Both the position numbers and the translations under genes were made by a program. Positions 20,578 through 28,092 of a stretch of DNA of 64,000 nt are shown in pieces. Where the stretch lies: positions 682,001 to 746,000 of the forward strand of contig JABAQM010000001.1 in NCBI GenBank assembly GCA_019187105.1, given 5' to 3'. Source of the stretch: Fimbriimonadaceae bacterium. Lineage in GTDB: Bacteria; Armatimonadota; Fimbriimonadia; Fimbriimonadales; Fimbriimonadaceae. Within the stretch, counting starts at the first letter, position 1. Each line of letters begins with the position of its first letter. Under the pieces are notes generated by a model, which worked only from the letters and a program-made list of their open reading frames with translations, was not told where the DNA came from and did no database searches.

Positions 20578-21062
20578 CCGAGCGGGCTATTCTCTGGCGT
20601 ACCTCCCTTATTCGACTTCATGTCCCACCAGCGGATCTGCTGCTCGCCCAGTCCTCCGTTTTGGTCTGGAACGATATGAGTGTACTCTATACGATTGAAC
20701 GCAACGGTCAGATCTTCAATAGGCATTGTCTCCCAGTCGTCACTTACACGATAACTGGAGATATACGACGTCGTCATCTTGTAGCGCTGGAACAAATATT
20801 CAACACCGTTGTGAACTCTCGTAACTTCTACGATGACCTCTTCAACCGACTTGCCATTGGCGCAACTGTAGAAAATCAGCGGCGACCCCTTGGCACACAT
20901 CTTCGAGATTCGGAAATCTTCAAAGGTCACCCTTCCGTTGCCTCCCTTATCAACGGGGATGTTGATTTCGCCCCAGCTGAATGAAAGGACTGTATGCCAG
21001 TCTCTGTGATCCTTCTGTTGGCATTCTCCCGGAATGCCCTTAATCTTTAAGTAGATGGGCAC
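20574..21062 (-). CDS. Hcp-like (type VI secretion tube protein family) protein
   Basis: A 162-residue protein that matches the Hcp beta-barrel pattern: IYLKIKGIPGE, HTVLSFSWGE, GRVTFEDFRISKMCAKGSPL, CANGKSVEEVIVEV, SSYRVSDDWETMPIEDLTVAFNRIEY and a C-terminal WWDMKSNK. Hcp forms hexameric rings that stack into the T6SS tube. The GTG start at 21062 is fixed by AGGAGG 6 nt upstream; the frame extends to 21101 without support. No tssB, tssC, vgrG or other T6SS gene is in the window, so this is an orphan. It follows the kelch-like gene by 13 nt and is probably translated from the same mRNA. A non-T6SS role is likely but unproven. Confidence 0.75.
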   Translation of the reverse strand: MPIYLKIKGIPGECQQKDHRDWHTVLSFSWGEINIPVDKGGNGRVTFEDFRISKMCAKGSPLIFYSCANGKSVEEVIVEVTRVHNGVEYLFQRYKMTTSYISSYRVSDDWETMPIEDLTVAFNRIEYTHIVPDQNGGLGEQQIRWWDMKSNKGGTPENSPLG

Positions 21063-21075
21063 TGTTAGCCTCCTA

Positions 21076-21681
21076 TTATCGCGGAATGCGCCGCGGCGCA
21101 TCGGGCAAGCGAATCATCTCGACATTGGCCTGGATTGACGCGGAAACACCTCCGATAACGAAAATGGTGGTTCCATCAGTAACGGCCCCGTGGTCGTAGC
21201 GTGGCCTTGCTAGGGGTTCCGATGCGTACCAACGATCGTCATTGGGGTCGTAAACCTCGACTGAGGCCGTTGGCTGCATGCCGTACCCGCCCAAGACGAC
21301 TGCCCTTCCATCCGCGAGAACGACGGCGGCATGCCGTGCCCTCGGAATCGACATGGGCGATGCTAGCGTTGCCGACCCCGTAACCGGATCCAAGAGGACA
21401 GCGGAGTTTAGCGGAATCGGGTGATGCCGAGAGTCGATGGGGCGACTGAACCCTCCAGTGACAAGAATGCGGCCATCAGGCAACAATACCGACGCAGCCA
21501 TGTATCGGCGGAGGGTGATCTCGCCAGATAGGCTCTGGGCAACAAATCGGTGCCGACCCGAGTCTGTTTCATTCAGAAACCGCGCGTAGGGGCTGGCGGC
21601 GAGGGTTGCGGCGCCGATCAGAATTTCCCTTCGCGTTATCGCGCCGTGCTGCAAGCTGGATAGCTGATCGCATGATTTCAT
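21076..21681 (-). CDS. Kelch-repeat protein with Tat-like signal
   Basis: A 201-residue protein whose N-terminus (ITRREILIGAATLAASPYA) looks like a twin-arginine signal with an RRExL motif. Kelch-type blades follow: LLPDGRILVTGGF, VLADGRAVVLGGYG...VEVYDPNDDRW and GTTIFVIGG. There are only about three blades, so the propeller is short or must be completed by oligomerisation. GGAGG 7 nt before ATG 21681 sets the start. The Hcp-like gene follows 13 nt downstream. Function unknown; a folded cofactor-free extracellular binding protein is a guess. Confidence 0.7.
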   Translation of the reverse strand: MKSCDQLSSLQHGAITRREILIGAATLAASPYARFLNETDSGRHRFVAQSLSGEITLRRYMAASVLLPDGRILVTGGFSRPIDSRHHPIPLNSAVLLDPVTGSATLASPMSIPRARHAAVVLADGRAVVLGGYGMQPTASVEVYDPNDDRWYASEPLARPRYDHGAVTDGTTIFVIGGVSASIQANVEMIRLPDAPRRIPR

Positions 21682-22106
21682 GGATTGCCTCCGGGTTGAG
21701 AATACCGATGAGTATGCGGTGCTCGAACGTTCTTAGACCTAATGCCAATCAAAACAGCGACATGCCTGACCAGCTAAAATCGCCAACCCCCGGTCACGGT
21801 GCCCACGAGTTACCTTCAGTGATATCGACGCCAGTTATCGCTTTCTGCAACTGCATTGTCACCCACCTCGTTCCGTAAGAAACCTCCGTATGTAGGAAGG
21901 CACTGTCCACCATGCCACCGCACGCGAAAGGTCGACGCGGATGGTTTCCATTCAGGAGAGTTATCGCATGATTGCGACCCGTCCGCGCTTCAGATGACCG
22001 GCGTTTTCAACTTTTGATGATCAATCTTGCCTAAGCATCGTTAGAATCGTGCTGTAATCGTTATTTTGTCACTTCAAAGGTTGACAGCCCACGAACCAAG
22101 AAACTG
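21682..22106. other. Non-coding region between divergent kelch and cytochrome genes
   Basis: About 425 bp with no supported gene. Short frames here (e.g. a plus-strand one reaching 21878) have no family features and run through the kelch start. The last 100 bp (about 22000-22075) are visibly more AT-rich than the surroundings. I see no convincing riboswitch or repeat. Confidence 0.5.
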
Positions 22107-22134
22107 TTGTTTTGTAAGGGTTTCTGGATACCTT
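22107..22134 (+). promoter_or_regulatory. Promoter of the multihaem cytochrome gene
   Basis: TTGTTT (22107-22112) and TACCTT (22129-22134) are 16 nt apart. TACCTT ends 6 nt before ATG 22141. This is the one leaderless-type site in the window with a fair -35. Confidence 0.5.
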
Positions 22135-22140
22135 AAGGAC

Positions 22141-23385
22141 ATGAGTTCCTTTCAACCTCAATCGCCTCATAACGGGGGTCGGAGACGAAAGGGCCGCATG
22201 TGGATTCCAACCGCCTTCTTGGCCGTTGGGATCTTCGGATTGCTGGGCGGCGCTACCGCCTACAAGCCCCAACCACCCCCCGCACTGGGAGAAATGGTCG
22301 TTATCGCCTATAACGAGCTCGGCATGCACTGCATGAATGAGGACTTCTCCGAAATCTGCATCCTGCCTCCCTTCAACACGATGAAGGCAACCGTGATCGA
22401 CCGACGAAACGAGGATCCCAAGATCCTCACACTCGGCATCACGTTGGACTATTCCATTCCCGGCAACACGGTCAGCCATACCAAGACCAACTTCTGGGAC
22501 TACGACTTGCAGCTCTTTGGCGTCGATCTGCCCTTGGACGTTGGCTTGGGCGGTACCGGTCTTGCGGGGCAAATGTCCGTGACTGCGGACCGCGACTGGC
22601 AGGCAGTCGGCATCCCGGTTACACCGGTAACCGACGCGGGATTCGAGGATCCGTATCAGTTTGCCCAAGTGGTCGTGCGGCTCAATGGCGTCGCCAAAGA
22701 CACCACCCAAGCCGTGATTCCGGTCTCGTGGGAGATCCGATGCGACCGGTGCCACATCCCGAAGGGTGACGATTCCGTGGCGACCGACATTCTCAAGAAG
22801 CACGACCGCAAGCACGGAACGGATCTGGTTAACCAGAAGCCCGTCCTTTGCGCAAGGTGTCACGCCGACCCGGCACTCGGCACGATTGGTGAACCCGGCC
22901 TACCGACAATGAGCTCGGCCATGCACCTATCTCATGCAAAGCGGCCTTACTTGGCGCCACCGGCCTCACAGGCCCAAGGCAAGGAGAACACCTGCTACAA
23001 CTGCCACCCAGGCAAGGAAACGCTGTGTCTCCGAGACGTGCACGCGGCACGGGGTATGACCTGCCAAACCTGCCACGGCGGAATGAAGGCGGTTGGCAAT
23101 CCGACACGCAAGCCGTGGGCCGATCAGCCTCGCTGCGGAAGTTGCCATAACCGACCTGGATTCGAGTTCGAGCAGCCTGGCAAGCTGTTCAAGGACAGCG
23201 TCGGGCACAAGGGCGTGAAATGTGTGGTCTGCCACAACACCCCCCACGCTATTGCGCCGACGGTTACCGAACGCGACAACCAGCAGATGATTCGCGTTCA
23301 GGGTCATGCGGGAACGCTCGACACCTGTTCGGTATGCCATACCAAGGCGCCGGAGCACCCGTTCTTTCACAAAAGGGAGAGCTAA
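22141..23385 (+). CDS. Membrane-anchored seven-haem c-type cytochrome
   Basis: About 414 residues. An N-terminal TM segment (IPTAFLAVGIFGLLGGATA) is followed by a domain beginning MVVIAYNELGMHCMNEDFSEICILPPFNTM, a pattern I know from multihaem proteins of several environmental phyla. The second half has seven CxxCH haem-binding motifs: CDRCH, CARCH, CYNCH, CQTCH, CGSCH, CVVCH and CSVCH. It should carry electrons in the periplasm; the redox partner is unknown. ATG 22141 is chosen on the promoter and leader; ATG 22198 (with AAAGGG upstream) would still keep the TM anchor. A strong hairpin separates it from the convergent haemoglobin-like gene. Confidence 0.88.
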   Translation: MSSFQPQSPHNGGRRRKGRMWIPTAFLAVGIFGLLGGATAYKPQPPPALGEMVVIAYNELGMHCMNEDFSEICILPPFNTMKATVIDRRNEDPKILTLGITLDYSIPGNTVSHTKTNFWDYDLQLFGVDLPLDVGLGGTGLAGQMSVTADRDWQAVGIPVTPVTDAGFEDPYQFAQVVVRLNGVAKDTTQAVIPVSWEIRCDRCHIPKGDDSVATDILKKHDRKHGTDLVNQKPVLCARCHADPALGTIGEPGLPTMSSAMHLSHAKRPYLAPPASQAQGKENTCYNCHPGKETLCLRDVHAARGMTCQTCHGGMKAVGNPTRKPWADQPRCGSCHNRPGFEFEQPGKLFKDSVGHKGVKCVVCHNTPHAIAPTVTERDNQQMIRVQGHAGTLDTCSVCHTKAPEHPFFHKRES

Positions 23386-23392
23386 CGACAAC

Positions 23393-23427
23393 GGGCCGGG
23401 GCGGACTTCCCACGCCGCACCCGGCCC
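23393..23427. terminator. Bidirectional-type hairpin between cytochrome and globin genes
   Basis: GGGCCGGG / CCCGGCCC with an inner GCGG / CCGC extension and one bulged A forms a 12-bp stem, followed by a short pyrimidine tract (TTCTTCC). It sits between two convergent stop codons. Confidence 0.8.
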
Positions 23428-23444
23428 TTCTTCCTGCGCCGAAG

Positions 23445-24302
23445 CTACTTACCGACGATGTCGTCTCTCGTTGAGGCGATCACGGCGAAAAGCTCGTTCT
23501 GCTCTTTTAGTGGGACGTTGTACTTATCAAGAACCTGCTTCAGCAGTCCACCGGCAACTTCCCATTCCTTATCCGATATCTTGAGACCCTTGTGGGAATC
23601 CTTCATGGATCGTCCGGTGTACTTGAAAGGTCCACCTGTGGCCTGCGCTACCTGCTCGGTGAGAAGGTACTTCAGTCCGCCATGGGACACGTTGCCACTT
23701 GTCAAGGCCCTGACCGTATTGGGGTTGGAACCAATCACAGGATCCGCCCCGAGCAGATTAACGAAGTCGTTGATGACTAAGGTTATCGGCGCGATTCCGC
23801 CGAGTCGGGCATAAAGCGACTTGGAATCCTTGAAGATCTCAGTCGTCGGGGGCGCCATCGGCTTTGCAGCCTGCTCTCGCGCTTCGAAAGTCTTGCGCAG
23901 TTCCATAAACGCTTCTCGATCGACACCGAGCCTCTCGAAGCCCTTCCATCGGAGTTGCCATGCGTGTTCGTTCTGTTCGGGCGTATAGGCAAACCACTTG
24001 CACAGACTGGGCACATCATAAGGTGACTTTTGGGGGCCGCCAGTCATGCTGGCAACGTAATTGACGACCATGAACTTGACGAATGGCCGTGGAGCGGTTG
24101 TGATGGCCGATTTGTAATTGGGACTCTTGAGGAGCATCTCGTCCTTCGCTTCCTCATCCACAGCCCAATCCACCGCAGCCGCAATCTTGTGGATGCCACC
24201 AAGGCGGTCGTAAAGGGACTTGGCGGGATCCGCCGGCGCCAAAGCGCTAACGCTGAGCAGGGTGAGTATTGAGATCGATCGCATATCCATAGGAACGATC
24301 AT
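23445..24302 (-). CDS. Secreted tandem truncated-haemoglobin-like protein
   Basis: A 285-residue protein with a signal peptide (SISILTLLSVSALA) and two copies of a group-1 truncated haemoglobin fold. Copy 1 starts at SLYDRLGGIHKIA (about residue 29) and copy 2 at SLYARLGGIAPITLVINDFVN (about residue 162). Copy 2 keeps the family's TGGPFKYTGRSM segment and a proximal His in DSHKGLKIS. Copy 1 is divergent and shows no His in the matching region, so it probably binds no haem. Periplasmic export is unusual for trHbs. The start could also be ATG 24290 or 24284. It faces the seven-haem cytochrome, which suggests but does not prove a shared redox or NO/O2 role. Confidence 0.82.
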   Translation of the reverse strand: MIVPMDMRSISILTLLSVSALAPADPAKSLYDRLGGIHKIAAAVDWAVDEEAKDEMLLKSPNYKSAITTAPRPFVKFMVVNYVASMTGGPQKSPYDVPSLCKWFAYTPEQNEHAWQLRWKGFERLGVDREAFMELRKTFEAREQAAKPMAPPTTEIFKDSKSLYARLGGIAPITLVINDFVNLLGADPVIGSNPNTVRALTSGNVSHGGLKYLLTEQVAQATGGPFKYTGRSMKDSHKGLKISDKEWEVAGGLLKQVLDKYNVPLKEQNELFAVIASTRDDIVGK

Positions 24303-24388
24303 TTATCGACCGGTTTGCCTGGTCCTGAATCGAAGGTGAACACGAAATGAATGTGGCTCGGACGCTTGGATCCGTAAATCCACTTCTG

Positions 24389-25306
24389 CTAGCGGATTCC
24401 CAATAGCCAATCCCGGTTGTTATGCACCATTTCCGGGTGCCAGTCATGCCCCCAAACGTACCGGATCAGTCGCTTCTCACCAGGCAAGGCGTTGTAGATG
24501 GCCTCGACCGCTTCCGGACGCGCGGCCGGATCCTTTTCGCCAAGCGAAACTTGAGTTGGAACCCTGCAATAAGACGCCTGGTTGATCGTGTCGTAATACG
24601 ACAGGGTGTAGTTAAGCTTCTCCATTCCAAGCGGCGTATTCTCGGCGTAGTCGATCAGTTCCTTGAGCGGATACCGATGCGACGTACGATTGAGCGCGAA
24701 GGACATCGCACCCAGGAAGGGCATATCGGCCGCCACCGCGCGAATGATCGGGCACCAGGCGCCCAGCCAGATCGACATCCCCGCCCCCTGGCTCATCCCC
24801 ATCGCCCCGATCCGCTCGGCATCCACTTCAGCCTGAGCCTGCAAAAGCCGCACGGCAATCACGGCGTTCTGAAACATCCGTCGAAACACCCAGGTCGACG
24901 GGTCGCCCACCCCCTCAGCGAAGTAACCGCGCTCCGATCGATAGCCCTCCTGATGAAAAGCGTCGTGACCAAAGAAGTTCAATGAAAGGCTGACCATGCC
25001 CTGGCGCGTCCCGTATTCGTTGGGCAATAACGACTCGCGGCCGTAGGGCGGAACCCAAAGAAAGGCCGGCAACCCGCGCGCATGGGGCGGCGCCGCGATC
25101 CAGCCGTAGAGGACTTCCCCGCCGACGCCCCGAAACGAGAAGGTGTCGACCGTAAAACCCGGTAGGTCGAACTCATTGCGAAACGAGCGGTGCATCTCGA
25201 GCGGAACTGCCATCGCCTCCGCTGTCGCCGCTTGCCAGAAGTCGGCCAGGTCTTCCGGCGGGTAGGGCCTAAACGGGTTGAGCGCCGACGGATCGCTGCT
25301 GTGCAT
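24389..25306 (-). CDS. Alpha/beta hydrolase, acetyl xylan esterase (AXE1) family
   Basis: A 305-residue cytoplasmic esterase resembling cephalosporin-C deacetylase/acetyl xylan esterase. The nucleophile is Ser172 in AMGMSQGAG, the acid is likely the Asp in SLGEKDPAARP and the His lies in WGHDWHPEM. The oxyanion region is VPPYGRESLLP. It should remove acetyl groups from sugars or related esters. The start overlaps the end of the NIL-domain gene by 38 bp in another frame, so the two are probably translationally coupled; that pairing has no obvious metabolic logic. Confidence 0.85.
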   Translation of the reverse strand: MHSSDPSALNPFRPYPPEDLADFWQAATAEAMAVPLEMHRSFRNEFDLPGFTVDTFSFRGVGGEVLYGWIAAPPHARGLPAFLWVPPYGRESLLPNEYGTRQGMVSLSLNFFGHDAFHQEGYRSERGYFAEGVGDPSTWVFRRMFQNAVIAVRLLQAQAEVDAERIGAMGMSQGAGMSIWLGAWCPIIRAVAADMPFLGAMSFALNRTSHRYPLKELIDYAENTPLGMEKLNYTLSYYDTINQASYCRVPTQVSLGEKDPAARPEAVEAIYNALPGEKRLIRYVWGHDWHPEMVHNNRDWLLGIR

Positions 25307-25517
25307 CGACGTGCATTCCGGTCGTCATTAGCCAGGCGGTTGCGCGCTGGATTTCCTCCAGCGGCCCATCGAGGCGAATGAGCATCCAGCCGAAATCGGT
25401 GTCGACATTCGCCTTGAGGATGCTGATCTGGACGGCGAAATCCCTGCCCAGCCGCCAAATCCAGGGCTGCTCCACCTGCTCCTTCCTCGCCGTAAGGGCG
25501 ATATCCACCTGCGCCAT
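25269..25517 (-). CDS. NIL-domain (ferredoxin-like) protein
   Basis: An 82-residue stand-alone domain with the pattern PWIWRLGRDFAVQISILKANVDTDFGWMLIRLDG followed by IQRATAWLMTTGMHVD, typical of the NIL domain. That domain is found at the C-terminus of methionine-importer ATPases (MetN) and in small ferredoxin-associated proteins linked to sulfur transfer or homocysteine formation. No Fe-S cysteines are present. It has a TAACCT box 8 nt before the ATG and overlaps the downstream esterase start. Substrate binding is plausible but unknown. Confidence 0.7.
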   Translation of the reverse strand: MAQVDIALTARKEQVEQPWIWRLGRDFAVQISILKANVDTDFGWMLIRLDGPLEEIQRATAWLMTTGMHVDAQQRSVGAQPV

Positions 25518-25525
25518 ACGCTGCT

Positions 25526-25531
25526 AGGTTA
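25526..25531 (-). promoter_or_regulatory. -10 element of a probable leaderless mRNA (NIL gene)
   Basis: TAACCT on the minus strand ends 8 nt before ATG 25517. The same hexamer precedes rph (30265-30270) and the DUF4380-like gene (42266-42271) at similar spacing. Confidence 0.45.
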
Positions 25532-25552
25532 CCGGAGCCGCGACATCCCCGT

Positions 25553-25558
25553 ATAATG
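25553..25558 (+). promoter_or_regulatory. -10 element for the leuA-tnaA-cyclase operon
   Basis: A consensus TATAAT ends 13 nt before the leuA ATG at 25572, giving a leader of about 6 nt. No Shine-Dalgarno, T-box or leader peptide fits in the space. Confidence 0.5.
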
Positions 25559-25571
25559 ACCACAGACCGCC

Positions 25572-26720
25572 ATGAGCAATCGCGTCCTGATCTTCGATAC
25601 CACCCTCCGCGACGGAGAGCAGAGTCCAGGCGTGCGCCTGAACATGGAGCAGAAACTGGAAATCGCCCGCGCGCTCAAGGAGATCGGTGTCGACATTATC
25701 GAGGGCGGCTTCCCTATCAGTTCGCCGGGCGACTTCGAGAGCGTCAACACTCTGGCACGAGAAGTAAGAGGCGTCACGATCTGCGGACTCACTCGAGCGC
25801 GCGACAAGGACATCGACGTCGCCGCCGAAGCGCTCAAGCCCGCCGAGCGGCCGCGCATCCACACCGGGCTCGGTGTGAGCGACAACCACCTGCAATTCAA
25901 GCTGAAGATGTCGCGCGAGGAAGCCCTCGAAACCGGCGTCAAGGCTGTCCGCCACGCCAAGAACTACACCGACGACATCGAATACTTCATGGAAGACTCC
26001 GGCCGGGCTGATCGCGATTATGTCTATAAGGTCGTCGAGAGCGTGATCGCCGCCGGCGCCACCACCATCAACGTCCCCGACACCACCGGATACGCAACGC
26101 CGTTCGAGTACCGGGACCTGATCGTCGGAATCATCGCCAACGTGCCGAACAGCGACAAGGCCGTCTTCAGTTGCCACTGCCACAACGACCTCGGCATGGC
26201 AACCGCCAATACCCTCGCCGGCGTCGTTGGCGGGGCAAGACAGGTGGAGGTCACCGTTAACGGCATCGGCGAGCGGGCCGGCAACACGTCTCTGGAAGAG
26301 GTCGTCGTCAGCCTCGAAATTCGCAACGACTTCTTCGACTGTAGGTCGGGAATCGACACCAAGGGATTGCTAGCCCTTTCGAGACTCGTCAGCCGCCACA
26401 CCGGGATGATCGTCCAGCGCAACAAGGCGGTGGTCGGCGCGAACGCCTATGCGCACAGCAGCGGAATCCACCAAGACGGCGTCCTGAAAGAGCGTACGAC
26501 GTACGAAATCATCGATCCCAAGCTCGTGGGCGCCGAAAAGAGCGAAATAATTCTAACCGCCCGGTCCGGTCGCCACGGCCTCAAGCATCGGCTCATGGAG
26601 CTCGGCTTCAATTTCACCGACGACCGCTTCGAGACGATATACGAGGAGTTCCTGCGGGTCGCAGATACGAAATCGGAAGTGGGCGACGAAGACCTCCGCG
26701 AGCTCGTAACCACCCGCTAA
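25572..26720 (+). CDS. leuA: 2-isopropylmalate synthase lacking the regulatory domain
   Basis: A 382-residue DRE-TIM metallolyase that condenses acetyl-CoA with 2-ketoisovalerate, the first step of leucine synthesis. Visible: FDTTLRDGEQSPG, EGGFPISSPGDFESV, the metal-binding HCHNDLG, NGIGERAGNTSLEEV and AHSSGIHQDGVLK. It ends at EVGDEDLREL, exactly where the subdomain linker of LeuA gives way to the C-terminal leucine-binding domain, which is missing (usual length about 510). It is therefore probably not feedback-inhibited by leucine in the normal way. A homologous condensation with another 2-ketoacid cannot be excluded. It is followed by tnaA after 3 nt. Confidence 0.88.
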   Translation: MSNRVLIFDTTLRDGEQSPGVRLNMEQKLEIARALKEIGVDIIEGGFPISSPGDFESVNTLAREVRGVTICGLTRARDKDIDVAAEALKPAERPRIHTGLGVSDNHLQFKLKMSREEALETGVKAVRHAKNYTDDIEYFMEDSGRADRDYVYKVVESVIAAGATTINVPDTTGYATPFEYRDLIVGIIANVPNSDKAVFSCHCHNDLGMATANTLAGVVGGARQVEVTVNGIGERAGNTSLEEVVVSLEIRNDFFDCRSGIDTKGLLALSRLVSRHTGMIVQRNKAVVGANAYAHSSGIHQDGVLKERTTYEIIDPKLVGAEKSEIILTARSGRHGLKHRLMELGFNFTDDRFETIYEEFLRVADTKSEVGDEDLRELVTTR

Positions 26721-26723
26721 CCG

Positions 26724-28088
26724 ATGCCGGAAATCATCGAGCCGTTTCGCATCAAGTCGGTCGAACCGATCCGCTTCACCACGCCTGAGCAGCGCGAGCG
26801 AATCCTCGAAGCGGCCCACTACAACCTGTTTCTGGTCGATGCCGACGACGTGCTCATCGACCTCCTCACCGATAGCGGCACGAGCGCGATGTCTGCCGCC
26901 CAATGGGGAGCCATCATGGTCGGGGACGAGAGCTACGCGGGCTCACGGAGCTTTCACCGATTCGAAGCGGCGGTACGAGACATTTGGGGCCTGAAGCACG
27001 TCATTCCGACCCATCAGGGCAGGGCCGCGGAGAAGATCTTGATGTCCCTGCTGGGAGGAGCTGGCAAGGCGATCCCGAGCAACAACCACTTCGACACCAC
27101 CCGGGCCAACATCGAATTCTCGGGCGCAAAGGCGATTGATCTGGTGATCGACGAGGCGAAGAATCTGGATTCGACGTTCCCCTTCAAAGGAAACATCGAC
27201 CTCGAGAAACTTGGCGCATTCCTGGACGCGAACGACGGCAACGTTCCACTGGCGATGATCACGGTCACGAACAACACTGGCGGCGGCCAGCCGGTCTCCA
27301 TGGAGAACATCCGCGCGGTATCAGCGGTGGTCCGGCAGAGAGGCATCCCCTTCTTTATCGATTCGTGTCGCTTTGCCGAAAACGCCTGGTTTATCAAGCA
27401 ACGCGAGCCCGGCTACGCCGACAAGACGCCAAAGGCGATCGCTCAGGAGATGTTCGGCTACGCCGACGGCGCTACCATGAGCCTTAAGAAGGATGGCTTC
27501 GGCAACATCGGCGGCTTTCTGGCCATGAACGACGACGGACTCGCCGAGCAGGCCCGCAACCTGCTTATCCTGACCGAGGGCTTTCCGACCTATGGCGGCC
27601 TCGCCGGAAGAGACCTTGAGGCTCTTGCGGTCGGCCTTGAGGAAACCCTCGACGAGCGATACCTGGAATACCGAACCGCCACCGTTCGCTATCTAGCCGA
27701 CAAGCTATTGGGAGCAGGTATCCGGATCGTGCAGCCCCCCGGCGGGCATGCCGTGTATATCGACGCCGCATCCTTCTTTCCGCAGATCCCGCCGAACCAG
27801 TATCCGGCGCAGGCCCTTGTTGTCGAGCTCTATCGGCGGGGAGGCATACGAGCCGTGGAGATCGGGTCGGTTATGTTTGGCAAGGTTGAAGATGGAAAGG
27901 AATTGCCGGCAACTCAGGAGCTGGTCAGGTTGGCGCTGCCAAGGCGCGTGTATACCCAGGCGCACGTGAACTACCTCGCGGATGTGATTATCGAAGCATA
28001 TTCCGACCGAAGTTCGGCAACGGGATACGCTCTCTCCTACCAGGCACCGTTTTTACGACACTTTACGGCCCATTTCAAACGGTATTGA
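26724..28088 (+). CDS. tnaA: Tryptophanase (beta-eliminating PLP lyase)
   Basis: A 454-residue enzyme of the tryptophanase/tyrosine phenol-lyase family. It keeps EPFRIKSVEPI, LTDSGTSAMS, IPTHQGRAAE and the PLP-binding Lys in MSLKKDGFGN (about 255-256). Two residues that separate the subfamilies point to tryptophanase: Asp124 in HFDTTR (Thr in tyrosine phenol-lyase) and His446 in LRHFTAHF (Phe in the phenol-lyase). It should split tryptophan to indole, pyruvate and ammonia. It lies 3 nt after leuA and 4 nt before a membrane cyclase gene. There is no tnaC-type leader peptide, as expected for an internal operon gene. Confidence 0.88.
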   Translation: MPEIIEPFRIKSVEPIRFTTPEQRERILEAAHYNLFLVDADDVLIDLLTDSGTSAMSAAQWGAIMVGDESYAGSRSFHRFEAAVRDIWGLKHVIPTHQGRAAEKILMSLLGGAGKAIPSNNHFDTTRANIEFSGAKAIDLVIDEAKNLDSTFPFKGNIDLEKLGAFLDANDGNVPLAMITVTNNTGGGQPVSMENIRAVSAVVRQRGIPFFIDSCRFAENAWFIKQREPGYADKTPKAIAQEMFGYADGATMSLKKDGFGNIGGFLAMNDDGLAEQARNLLILTEGFPTYGGLAGRDLEALAVGLEETLDERYLEYRTATVRYLADKLLGAGIRIVQPPGGHAVYIDAASFFPQIPPNQYPAQALVVELYRRGGIRAVEIGSVMFGKVEDGKELPATQELVRLALPRRVYTQAHVNYLADVIIEAYSDRSSATGYALSYQAPFLRHFTAHFKRY

Positions 28089-28092
28089 GAAC

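Noticed and set aside
21606-21878. A 90-codon plus-strand frame across the kelch gene start
   Set aside because: Basic, low-complexity composition and antisense to a gene with a clear Shine-Dalgarno and signal peptide.
26724-28088. Tyrosine phenol-lyase as the identity of the PLP lyase
   Set aside because: Asp124 and His446 are the tryptophanase-type residues; the phenol-lyase has Thr and Phe at these places.
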